Of a stretch of 64,000 bases of DNA, positions 1 through 11,870 are shown piece after piece. The notes under the pieces were generated by a model. It did no database searches and had not been told where the DNA came from. It was given only the letters and a program-made list of their open reading frames with translations. This stretch comes from Eutypa lata (taxonomy: Eukaryota; Ascomycota; Sordariomycetes; Xylariales; Diatrypaceae). The stretch's first letter is position 1, and each line of letters starts with the position of its first letter. Made by a program: the position numbers and the translations under genes. The stretch is taken from assembly GCA_022661535.1 (NCBI GenBank), contig JAKULF010000010.1, forward strand, positions 682,001 through 746,000. Reading direction: 5' to 3'.

Positions 1-3000
1 AACCTTAACGATTTAATTAAAAAAACGATTAAAAATATTAAATAAAATCGCTTTATTATTAATATTAAAATAAGCTTTATTTACGCTTTAATTATTAATA
101 TTACCGTATAATAATTAACTAAACTTAATAAATTTTATTTAAACTTAATAATATTATATATTTTAATTATTAAAAAATTTTCGCTTAAAATACTTTTTAA
201 TAAAATATAATATAAAAAAAATAATTATTTAAATTATAATATTTTAAAGTTATTAAATAAAAAAGCTTTTATAATAATTAATATAAAAAAACGAAAATTT
301 TTATTATAAACTTTTAATATATTTAAACTTAAAATTAATAATAATAAATAAAAATACGTATTAAAAAATAATAATAATAAATTAATTATCTTTTAACATA
401 TAATATTTAAGCTTAATAATAACGAAAAAATTATAATAAACGAAAATATTATAAAGAAAATTATTTTATAACATCGTTAACTTTATTACTTTAACATTAA
501 ACGTTTAATTTAAATTATTAAACGATTTTATAATATAAACTTTAAGTTTAAAAATATTAAAGCTTTATTTTATATAACTTATAATATAATAAAAATAAAA
601 AAGTTTTCGTTAAAAAACGCTTAAAAAAGATTAACTTATATAAGCGAAATTATATAATATAATATAAATATAATATAACTTATATTATTATATAATAACT
701 TATATTATAATTTAATAATTAAAAATTATAACTAATATTATAATATAAAATCGATAAAAACTAAAAGTAATATTTAATAACATTTACGAAATTATATTAA
801 AAAAATAATTTAATATTTTATTAATTAACTTTTTAATAAAAATAATAAAAAAAAAATAATTTAAATTTTAAAATTAAATAATAAACGAAAATTTAATATA
901 TTTAAAATAAACGAATTTTATAAAAAACGTAACATTAAACTTTAATTATCGTTACTTTATAATTAATATTAAAATAAAATTATAAAACGCATTATTAAAT
1001 TTATATAAAACGAAATTAAAGCTTATATAATTTAAATAAAAATCCTTATATACTTTTAAAATTATATTATAAAAATAATTATTAAAATAATTAATAAAAT
1101 AAATTAATTATTAATTAAAAATATAACTTTTATAAAGATTTATTAAAAAAGTTTAAATTTTAACGATAATTATTTACTTCGTTATAAACATTTATATATT
1201 TTAAAATTACGTTACGTTATACTTATTAATTAAAAAAAAAAATTTAATTTAAAAAATTAATTAATTAAAATATAAAAAGTATTTTTTTAAAATATAAAAA
1301 GAAAAATAATTATATTATATAATTAATAAAAAAAAAACGTTTTTTTATAACTTTTTATATTATAATATATAAAAACTTTACGAAATTAAATGTTTTTTTT
1401 AACTTAAAAGATATTATTTAATTACTTTTGAAATAAATTTAAAAACGACTTTATTATCGAATTAATAAAAAAGATAAATAAAAAATCGATATTTAAAACG
1501 ATAATAATAACGTTATATTTAATAATAAAACGAATAAAAAAAATAAAAAATAATTTATTAAACGTAAATATAATCGTTTAAAAAAAACAATTTTTAAACT
1601 TTATATATATAACGTTTTCGAAAAACACTTTAAAATTATAATTAAATTATATTAAATACGATTTATTTAAAAAAGCGAAAATATTAATAAATATAATTTT
1701 AAATTTAATTTCGTTAATAATAATATTATAAATAATTAAAAACGCGAATTTACAAGTTTTAATAACGTTTTTAAAATAATAATATAAGTTTATTTTTATA
1801 TATAAATAATATTTTTATTTAAAGAAAAATAATATAATATTTTCGAAAATTTTTATAAAATATCGAACTTTTTTAAATATTTAAAAATATATAAATTAAT
1901 AACGATAATATTTAAAAATAATTCGTTATTAAAAAAAGCTTTAATAAATTTTAAAAAAAACTTATAAATAAAAGTAATGTTTATAAAAATATAAAAAAAC
2001 ATTAATTAAAAATTATTTAAATTTATTTTATTAATTAAAGTAATATATAAATATTTAATAAACGTTATATAAATATTACGAAAAAAATTTATGTTAATAA
2101 ACGACTTTAAAAAATTAAAAGTTTATATATATATAAAAGAATTTATATAACGAAAAAATATTAATTATAATAAAATTATTATAATTATAATTTAAGTTAT
2201 ACATTAACGAATTTTTATAATTCTTGCAGTTTTATATAATTAATATATTATATAAATAAATTTTATTATAACGTATTTTAATAATAAATTAAAAAAAAAA
2301 TTATTTATAAAAATATTTTCGTTATTAAAAAAATACTTTAACGTATATTTTAAAAAAAAAAAAAAATATAAATATAACTTAAGTTATATTATTTAATTAA
2401 TAAATCTTTTATATAAACTTAAATAAATTAATATAATTTAATAAGTAAAAATTAAAGTTATTTTAAAATAATTAAACTTTATAATTTTAATATTAAATGA
2501 TATTATTTATTTAAATTTTAAAATAAATAATATTATAATTTTATATATTAATAATTTCTTATTATTTAATATAAATAAAAAACGTTTTATAAAATTTATA
2601 AAAGTTATTATTAAAATAATTATTATTAAAAATTTAAATAAAGTTAATTAATTTTTAAATATTCGTATTATTAAATTAAATTTTATTAATAATATTCGCT
2701 TAAATTAATAATAATATATTAAAAAGTTGCTTTAAATAATAAATATAAACGATATAAAGCCGTTATTTATTTTGTTCGTTTTAAATTATAAATAATATAT
2801 AATTTAAAATTAAAAAATTATTATTAAAAACGAAACGTTTAAATATATAAGCTTAATTAAAAAGTTTAACTTTTTAAGTTATATAATTAAATTTAATATA
2901 ATTTATATAACGTTTATTTAAACTTGATTTATAAATAATTTATTATCGAAATATATAAATTATATTAAACGTTTATTAAAATATATAAATAATATTATAA

Positions 3001-4630
3001 ACTTATTAATTTAATATTAAGCTTTAAATAAAAAATATTTATATTATAAATATAATAACTTTAAATTATTTAAAATAATAAATTTTAATTATAATAATAA
3101 CTTTAATTTAAATAAATTAATTACGAGTTATATATTTTATATAATAAAAGTTTTTATTATATAAATTTTAAAGTTTTAAATAATTATTATTCGTTATATA
3201 ATAAAAGTTAAATATATAACTTTAAGTATAATAATAATAAAAGTAATTAATATTAAAAACTTTTTATAAAAATTTAATTTAATATTTAAAAAACTTATTA
3301 TTTTATTAAAAAATAATATAAATATATTAAAATAAATAAAAGAAATTATAATATTTAAAAAAAAACGTTATATTTAAATCGATTATTATTATATACGTTA
3401 AAAAGTTAATAATAATTACATTAAAGTTTAATATATTAAAACGAATAAAAATTTAATAAATAACTTTATTAAACTTTTTAATTAAAAAATCTTTAACGAA
3501 TTTATAATAAAGTTAAATTTAAAATTAATTTAAAAGTTATTTAAAAAATTAAAAAATACATTAATTAATAAATAAATTAAATTAATTAAAATAATAAAAA
3601 AATAATACTTATTAAACTTTTATTATAAAAAAAAAATTATTATTTTTTAAAATCTTATATTATCGTAATATTTTTTTTTATAATTATCGTATTTATTTAA
3701 CTTAAAAGCTTTTTTTTTTAATATTTAACTTAAAGAATTTAAAATAACTTTTAAATTAACTTAATTTTTATTAAATAAACTCGTTTTTATTAATTATCTT
3801 TTTTAATATTTATAATATATAATATAAAAAAAAAAATTAATAATTAATAACTTTTAATTAAAGTTTTTCGTTATTTTTAAAGTTAAAAATTTTAAACTTT
3901 ATTTAACTTTATATAATTAATAACGCATCGATTAATAATATTATAAATTTTATATATAAAATTAAAAAATTTATTAATAAATAATAACTTAATTAAACTT
4001 TAAATATATATATATAAACGAAATTATTAATATTATAATATAAATAAAACTAATAATTAAATAATTAAATTACGAAAATAAATATAAAAATCGAAAATTT
4101 AATTTTAATAAATTTATAATTTAATTTTTTAAGTTTTTTAAAATTTTAAAAAAATTAATCGTTTATTAATATAAAAAAACGTATTAATAAATAAAATGCT
4201 TTAATAACGATTTATAATAATAATAAAAAATTAAATATTAAAAATATCTTAAAATATTACGTATAATACTTAAAACATAAGAATTAATATATAATTTAAG
4301 CTTATAATTAAATTAATATAAACTTTTTTAAATAATAATATAAACTTTATTTTTTAAAAGTTATTCGAAATTAATATTTATTTATATATTTTAATAAAAA
4401 TATTAATAACGAAATAATTATAAAAAATAAAAAAACGTAATTTTTAATTTTAATAAAAATTATAATAATTTATTTAAAAAATATTTATATTTAAATATAA
4501 TAAAATATTTTAATTTTAAATAATTTTAATATTATTAATTTATTTAATTTTAATTTATTTATTAATAATTTTTTAATAATTAATTTTTAATTAATTATCT
4601 CGAATTTTAATTAAGTTAATTACGATTATT
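1..4630 (+). mobile_element. RIP-degraded Ty1/copia retrotransposon remnant
   Basis: This block is almost pure A/T. The few remaining C residues sit mostly in CG or CT, and CA/TG are nearly absent, which is the footprint of repeat-induced point mutation. In the forward frame of 2,199-2,720 the conserved order of a copia reverse transcriptase can still be read through the mutations: a degraded LYGLKQ box at 2,406-2,426 (G to K and Q to stop, as RIP predicts), a degraded YVDD box at 2,544-2,555 (now Y-I-N-N), a FLGIRI-like box at 2,652-2,669 and an LSQxxYI-like box at 2,697-2,730. All are in one frame. No LTRs or element ends could be fixed, and the element may run off the left edge of the window. 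It is non-functional. The copia assignment rests on the motif order; the element boundaries are inferred from base composition. Confidence 0.82.
2199..2730 (+). pseudogene. Reverse transcriptase core of the copia fossil
   Basis: This is the best preserved coding trace of the retroelement. Read in one frame, it keeps residues RIP cannot easily change (L, Y, F, I, K) and loses those encoded by CA/TG-rich codons: glycine reads as lysine or asparagine, glutamine as stop, aspartate as asparagine. The LYGLKQ-like, YVDD-like, YLGI-like and LSQ-like boxes occur in the order and rough spacing known for Ty1/copia polymerases. The catalytic aspartates are gone, so the product would be inactive even if translated. 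Confidence 0.8.
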
Positions 4631-5640
4631 AAAACCGACGTCGCTTGTTAAACATAAACAAGTTATATTTCGGTAACATTTTTATAAAAGCTCGCTCCTT
4701 GCAAAGCGAAGGTAGCGTCTCGATAGTAATCTTTCTTGAAACGCTTAACCTTACTTCATTAATGGTAACCGCCGACCTAGAGGCTAGTGCCCGTCGGGAT
4801 GGCGTAAATGTCGACGCATGAAGATTTTGTGGACACCGTGGCCATCTAGAATTTGGAAGGAATGTGGATTGCTGAATTCAGGAGGCGCTTCCCGAAAGAA
4901 ACCCCCGGAATCGTCGGAGTTGGCTCCAGCTGCAAGGGTGATATATGCGTTGCTGTAGATGTTTGCCATTAACTTTACATGTGACGTCCAGTCCTCTTCA
5001 TCATCTTGGACAATACATATCGAGTCAATCCATATATACTGCAGATGAAGAGCACGTGAGATAAGCACTGCCTCACGAAAGATACGAGGTAACTCTGAGA
5101 TTGGAATGCCTTCGCAGTTAGTTTCGAAATTTTCGTGCTTAGTTATGTGTTTAGAGCGAGATGTGCCCCAACAGTGACTCAAGCAGGCATAGCTAGGCTT
5201 GTGTAATAGAACTCTCCGACAAATCTCTTTAATGGATAAGGCGGATAGTGTCTGGTGATTTCGTAGCGATGTCCAACAAGCGTATAGGAAAACGATAAGG
5301 AGAGACGCGACAGAGCTTGTGTTCTTCATCGCATTTTCGAAGCCATTGTTGTACTCTGCAGATGTTCTCGTCCAAGTTGGTATGTGGGGGGATTAAAGAC
5401 CCAAGCCGTATGTGTTTAAAACGGGGAGATAAGGGAAGAGTGAAAATGTTGATATCCATCACACCGGGTTCTCTGAAGAGATGAAGGTACAGAGGCGGCG
5501 AGCCTCCTCTATTGAAAGTAATCCATTCGTCCTTCCGCTTTTCGGCGACCGGGGTGCCGTAAGCCCATCCCTTAGATAACACTCGGCAACCAAGACATCC
5601 AGATTTTAAGGATGCGTGGAGTTAGTCGTAGCTTACTTTA
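4622..5640 (-). pseudogene. HET-domain (heterokaryon incompatibility-type) gene, broken
   Basis: HET proteins trigger or modulate self/non-self recognition death in filamentous fungi. Reading leftwards from 5,640, the sequence shows the usual N-terminal region (a GCxxC-like segment, then WLxxCxxxHxxC and RLLD), the HET block YACLSHCWG near 5,185, ELPRIFREAV, YIWIDSICIVQDDxxDW near 5,010 and a third block resembling RAWxFQERLLSxR near 4,710. These lie in more than one frame. There is an in-frame TAA right after RLIH near 5,229, a frameshift before YACLSHCWG, a TAG at 4,784-4,786, and TAA codons at 4,723-4,740 and 4,682-4,690 where tryptophans are expected. These stops fit C-to-T/G-to-A mutation by RIP. 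The gene fades into fully AT-converted DNA at 4,620. It is a relic, less mutated than its flanks. Confidence 0.85.
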
Positions 5641-5646
5641 TACATC

Positions 5647-5737
5647 AAGCCTTTTTTCGTTAACTATACCTTACGTATCCACTAAGCTTAATATAAAAAA
5701 ATACTTATAAATCTTAAAAGTTAACGAAAAAAGGCTT
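5647..5737. repeat. Perfect 17-bp inverted repeat (hairpin) in repeat copy 1
   Basis: The arms at 5,647-5,663 and 5,721-5,737 are exact reverse complements (17 of 17), separated by 57 bp. Degraded versions of the same arms open copies 2 and 3 at about 9,374 and 10,690. The structure could be a short terminal inverted repeat, a MITE remnant, or part of the repeat's own end. Its perfect pairing in the least RIP-affected copy suggests the hairpin is ancestral. Confidence 0.8.
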
Positions 5738-6009
5738 AATTTAATTTGATAAATTTAAGCTCTTTATATATTAAAAACGACGTTTTTTTTATATAAATTA
5801 ATTTAAACTTTTTTAATATTTTTTTAAATAATTAATTAATAAAAATATATATTAAAAAATAAATTAAATTATAATATTTTAAATTAAATAAAAATTATAA
5901 ATATATATATATTATTATTATAACTTTTATTAAAAATAATTTCTTTTTAATTAAAATTAAAAAAACTTTAAATATTAAAATTATTTTATTTAAATGTTTT
6001 TATAATTAA

Positions 6010-6152
6010 TATTAAAAATGATTTTTTTTATAAATAATAAATTAACGTTAAAGTTTTAAAATTAAACGTTATATTTTTTTTTTCGTTAATTATTTTTTAA
6101 ACGTTTTTTTAAATAATATAATTTTTTATATAATTATAAACTTTATTTAATA
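6010..6152. repeat. Left LTR-like direct repeat
   Basis: It aligns along its length with 8,173-8,316. Most differences are C/T or G/A, as produced by RIP acting separately on the two copies (for example ATGATTTTTT here against ACGATTTCTT on the right). A TSD-like ATTAA lies immediately outside. Confidence 0.75.
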
Positions 6153-8172
6153 TTTAATAATATTTTTTTAATTATTTATAATATTAAATTATAATTATTT
6201 ATTATATTATTTTTATTATTAAATAAATTTTTTAAAAAAAAAAACGTTTAAATTTTATTTAATATTTAATTTAAAATCTTTTTTTTAATTATAATTTATT
6301 TATTTATTTATTTAAAAGATTTTTTATAAATTTATTTATAAAATTTATAATTTTATATTTTTTTTTTTATTATTATAATTTTATATATATAATATATATA
6401 TTTTTATTTTATTTATTAAAACGATTTATTTTATATAATTTTTTATTATTATTATAATTCGTTATTTTATTTAAAAACATTAAAATACTTTATTATTAAA
6501 AAGTTTTTTTATTTATATATTTTTTATAACGAATTTCGCTTTTTAATAAATTTATATAATAATATTAAATTTTATTATAAATTATTTAAATTTTATTTAA
6601 ATAAATATTTTATTTTTTAAAGTTATTTTTAAAATTTACGAATTTATTTTATTATATAATCGTTTACTTTTATAATTATTTAATCGTTAAATATAACGAG
6701 TTTAAAATATTTATTTTAAAATTTATTTTTAAAATTAAATAATTAATTATTAAAAATTTAAATAAGTTTATTTTACGATATATAAATTCGTAAAAATTAA
6801 ATTTTAAATTATTTAATTTTCTTTTAATAAAAAGAATTTACGAAATAGTTTTATTTTTAATTTAATAATTTATTTAAAATATTAATTACTTTATATAAAA
6901 AAGTAATTAATTTATATAAAGAATTTTTTTTTTATAAAAGATTATATTTAAGTTTATTTAATATTAATTATAAAAAACGTAATAATAAATATTATTAAAC
7001 GACTTTATTTTTAAAAAATTAAATTATTAATTTTTTTAAAATATAAAGTTTTTTTTCTTTTATTTTTATTTTTAATAAATTCGTAAAAATTAAACTTATT
7101 AAAAAACTTTTTTTTATTTTTCGTTTTATAATTTAAAAACGTATTTTTTTTAATATTTTTAAATTAATTATATTATAATAATTAAGTTTATTTTAATTAA
7201 AAAGAAAACTTTAATTTATAATTTACTTAAAGCTTTTTCGTAATTAATATATATAATTTCCTTTTTATATAACTTTTTATTAAAACGAAATTTAACTTTT
7301 TAAACGAATAATTCTTTTTTATTATAATATTAATTATTTTTTAAAATAATTAAAAATAATTTAAACTTAATAAAAAAATTTATTATAAATATTTTTAATA
7401 ACGACGTTATTAAGAAATTTATTACTTTTATTATAACGACTTTTAAGTTTTTTAATAAAAATTAAAATTAAAAGTTTATTATTTATAAATAAAAGATTTA
7501 ATAAATTAATTATTTAAATTTTAATTTTAATTTATTTTTTAATAATAACGATTATATTTAAATCGAATTTAATATTTATTAAAAAAATATTTTTTTTTAT
7601 AAACTTTATATATAAATATATATTAAATTTTATTCGATTTAAAGTTTTCGTTAAAAACTTTTTATAATTTTTTAAATAAACCGTTAAAAGAAAAATACTT
7701 TTTATTAATTATAATTATAACGACGAATTTATTTTAAAATAATAAATAATTTCCTTAGTTTTATTAAAAATTTAAATAAAATTTAAAAAGCGAATATATT
7801 TTATTAAAAATAAATTTTTAAATAAACTTTTATTTATTTTCGTTAAATTAAATTTAAAAGAATTATATTTTTAAAAAAACGAAAAAAAAAAACTTATAAA
7901 ATAATATTTTTTATATTTAAAAACTTAATTTATAACTTTTTTATTTTTAAATAAAAGATTAAAATTTTACTTAAAAAATATTAAAAGGAATTTATAAAAA
8001 AACGATATAACTTAATAAAAATAATAAAAATATTAAAGAAATAAAGTTTAAAATTAATTTTAAAAATAAAATAAATGAAATTTATAATTTAATAACGAAA
8101 GAATTTATTTTATAACGAATATTAAGCTTTATTATAAAAACGAAACGTTTTTATTTTTTTTATAAAAAAATA

Positions 8173-8316
8173 TATTAAAAACGATTTCTTTTATAAATAA
8201 TAAATCGACGTTAAAGCTTTAAAATTAAGCGTTATATTTTTCTTTTTCGTTAATTATTTTTCGAACGTTTTTTTAAATAATATAACTTTTTATATAATTA
8301 TAAACTTCGTTTAATA
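8173..8316. repeat. Right LTR-like direct repeat
   Basis: Partner of 6,010-6,152, with slightly more CG dinucleotides retained. It is followed directly by ATTAA (8,317-8,321) and then by resumption of the interrupted repeat copy 1. Confidence 0.75.
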
Positions 8317-9361
8317 ATTAATATATTATTAATATAATTTTAATTATTTTAAAAAAAATCGTTTAAAAGTAATATTATATAATAAAAGCTTAAAACGTTA
8401 TAATTTTAATAATATAATAAATAATTATAATATATCGAAAAAAACGTTTAAATAAATTTATATAAGTTATTTATTTAAATAATTATTTAATTTATATATT
8501 ATTATTATTATTTTTATTATTTTTAAAAAAAATCGTTTAAAAATAATATTATATAACAAAAGCTTAAAACTTTATAATTTTTTAATTAAAATAAAAATAA
8601 TAATATATAAATTAAATAATTATTTAAATAAATAATTTACGTAATTTAATTTAAATTTATAAGTTTATATATTTATAAATTATAAGTTATTTTATAAAAT
8701 TATAAATTACTTTATAAGTTTATAAATTATTTTATAAATTTAAAATTCTTTTTTAATTATATATTATTATAATTATTTTAATTAATAAAATTATAATATT
8801 TAAAATTTTTATTATATTAAATTATATTTATATAACTTTTTTATAAATAATTAAAGCGATAATAATAATATATATATAAAAAGCGTATTAAAACGCGTTA
8901 ATAAAGTAATTTTTATAAAATAATCTTTATAAAGTAATTTATTAATTATAATTTATATAACTTCGTTTTAAATTTAAAAAAATAATAAAAATTTTATTTT
9001 ATATATTAATTTATAAATTTAATATATATAAAGTTTTAAACTTATTAAGTTTATTTTAAATTTATTACGAATTATTTTATATTAAAACGTAATATTTTAT
9101 AATATATAAAAAGTAAAATATTATTAAATTAACTTAAGTTATTATAACTTTATATTAATTTTAAAGATTTAATTAATCGAAATTTAATATATTAATTTAA
9201 TATAAAAAATATATATAATAAAGTTATAATAATTTAAAATTTAAAATATATCGTAACTTTTTATTATAATATTAATTTTAATAAAATTTAAAGGTTTTTT
9301 TATTTAAATAAAATAATTATAAAGTTAATATAACTTTAAAATATTTTTTTAAAATAAATTA

Positions 9362-10167
9362 CTTTATATATTAAGCTTTTTTTCGTTAATTATATTTTAT
9401 ATATTTATTAAATTTAATACGAAAAAATACTTATAAATTTTTAATATAAACGAAAAAAAGCTTAATTTAATTTAATAATTTTTAACTTTATAAATATTAA
9501 AAACGTTTTTTTTTATATAAATTAATTTTAATTTTCTTTACGTTTTATTTAATAATTAATTAATTAAAATATATATTAAAAAATTAAATATATTATTAAA
9601 TATATAATTAAATAAAAATTATAAATATATATATATTATTATTATAAATTAAAAAAAAGATAATTCGTTTTAATTTAAAGTTTAAAAACTTATAAATATT
9701 AAAATATTTTATTTAAACGTTTTTATAATTAATATATTATTAATATAATTTTAATTATTTCGTAAAAAATCGTTTAAAAATAATATTATATAATAAAAAC
9801 TTAAAACGTTATAATTTTAATAATATAATAAATAATTATAATATATTAATAAAGAAAACGTTTAAATAAATTTAAATAAATTATTTATTTAAACGATTAT
9901 TTAATTCGTATATTATTATTATTATTTTAATTATTTCGAAAAAGATTATTTAAAAATAATATTATATAAAGAAAGTTTAAAACGTTATAAATTTTTTAAT
10001 TAAAGTAATAATAATAATATATAAATTAAATAATCGTTTAAATAAATAATTTACGTAATTTAATTTAAATTTTTAAATTATAAGTTTATAAGTTTATAAA
10101 GTTATAAGTTTATTAATTATTTTATAAATTTAAAAATTTAAAAGTTTTAAAGTTTTTTTTAATTATA

Positions 10168-10207
<40 letters not shown>

Positions 10208-10676
10208 TTAATTATTTATAAAAAAGTTATATAAATATAATTTAATATAATTAAAGCTTTATATATTATAATTTTTTTAATTAAAATAATAATAATAATA
10301 TATATATAAAAAGCGTATTGAAACGCGTTTATAAAATAATTTTTATAAAGTAATTTTTATAAAGTAATTTATCGGTTTTAATTCGTACGACTTTATTTTA
10401 AGCTTAAATAAATAATAAAAACTTTAATTTATATATTAATTTATATATTTAACGTATATAAAGTTTTAAATTTATCGGGTTTGTTTTAAATTTATTACGA
10501 ATTATTTTATATTATAATGCATTATTTTATAACATTTTAAAAGTTAAAAATTATTAATTAAGCTTAAGTCGTTATAATTCGCGAAAAATTATAAAGATTT
10601 AATTAATTAAAACTTAATGCATTAATGTAATATAAAATATATATATAATAATTTAAGATTTAAAGTAAAAAATAAA
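9362..10676. repeat. 1.3-kb AT-rich repeat, copy 2
   Basis: Head-to-tail with copies 1 and 3. It opens with the degraded hairpin (AAGCTTTTTTTCGTTAA and its partner near 9,445), then the ATATATATATTATTATTATA tract near 9,630, the AATATATTATTAATATAATTT segment at 9,730, and the GCGTATTGAAACGCG segment at about 10,311. C/G contexts are those left by RIP. No gene is visible. Confidence 0.75.
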
Positions 10677-11569
10677 TTACTTTATATATTAAGTTTTTTT
10701 TCGTTAATTATATTTTACGTATTTATTAAACTTAATATAAAAAAATACTTATAAATTTAAAAAATTAACGAAATTTCTTTTTAATTTAATTTAATAAATT
10801 TAAGCTTTTTATATATTAAAAACGACGTTTTTTATATAAATTAATTTTAAATCTTTTAACGTTTTTTTTAAAAATTAATTTCTAAAAATATATATTAATA
10901 ATTAATTAAATTATAATAATTTAATTTTAATAAAAATTAAATATATATATATTATTATAATTATAACTTTTATTAAAATAATTTATTTAATTAAAATTAT
11001 ATTATTTAAATACTTTTATAATTAATATATTATTAATATAATTTTAATTATTTTTAAAAAAACTTATTTAAAAATAATATTATATAATAAAAATTATTAA
11101 TAAATAAAGTATTAATATTATAATTTAAATAATAATTATTATAAAAAATAAAAAATATATTTTTAAAGTTATAAATTATATATAAATAAATTATGTTATA
11201 ATTATTTATATTTAAATATATATATATTTATATTATTATAAAATAATTATAAATATATAAAATTAATATTAAAATATTATATTTTAAAATTTAATAAAAA
11301 TTTAATATTTAAAATAAATTATATAAATTATTTAATTTAAATATTATTATTATTAAAAAATATTTCAAAATAATATTAATATATAAATTAAATATTTATT
11401 TAAAAAAATAATTTATATAATTTAATTTAAATTTATAAATTTATAAATTTAATTTTTTATTTAATTAAATTTTATTAATATTTTAATTAAAAAATTAAAA
11501 AATTTTAAAAAAATATTATATTAAATTAAATTATATTTATTTATAAATAATTAAAATAATAATAATTAT

Positions 11570-11610
<41 letters not shown>

Positions 11611-11870
11611 TATATAAAATATATTAAAATATATTAATAATATAATTTTCATAAAATAATTTATTAATTTTAATTTTAAAAATATATAAAAACTTTATAA
11701 ATATATTAATTTATAAAGTATTTATTATTAATATATAAAATAACTTTTTAATTAAATTAATTTAAATTATTATAATTTTATATTATTTTTAAAAATTTAA
11801 TTAAATAATAATTAATATATTTTTTTTTAAATTTCTTTATATATATAACGAAATTATAATAATTTATTAT
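10677..11870. repeat. 1.2-1.3-kb AT-rich repeat, copy 3
   Basis: It repeats the copy 2 landmarks in order (hairpin-like left end at 10,690, AT tract at 10,940, AATATATTATTAATATAATTT at 11,030) but is the most degraded: from about 11,090 CG dinucleotides are almost absent. The right end is uncertain. It includes an (AAT)n run at 11,571-11,607. Confidence 0.65.

Larger units (their letters stand above)
6010..8316. mobile_element. Small LTR-flanked retroelement-like insertion, RIP-degraded
   Basis: Two direct repeats of 143-144 bp (6,010-6,152 and 8,173-8,316) bound about 2.0 kb of AT-rich DNA. They begin TATTAAAAA and end TTTAATA, as expected when TG...CA termini are converted to TA...TA by RIP. 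The element is flanked on both sides by the same 5 bp, ATTAA (6,005-6,009 and 8,317-8,321). In the uninterrupted sister copy at about 9,725-9,760 the surrounding sequence is continuous with a single copy of the flank. This is the classic signature of an LTR-element insertion with a 5-bp target-site duplication. The internal region is too mutated and too short to assign to copia or gypsy; a non-autonomous (TRIM-like) element or a deleted retrotransposon would both fit. Confidence 0.75.
5637..9361. repeat. 1.4-kb AT-rich repeat, copy 1 (interrupted)
   Basis: The first part (5,637-6,009) and last part (8,317-9,361) match, in the same order and orientation, the uninterrupted copies at 9,362-10,676 and 10,677-11,870. 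Between them lies a separate LTR-flanked insertion (6,010-8,316). Shared landmarks are the hairpin segment at the left end, an ATATATATATTATTATTATA tract, and the AAAGCGTATT-AAACGCGTT-containing segment near 8,880. The left edge retains more C/G than the other copies because it abuts the less mutated HET island. No coding frame is recognisable. Copy limits are accurate to perhaps 20 bp. Confidence 0.75.
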
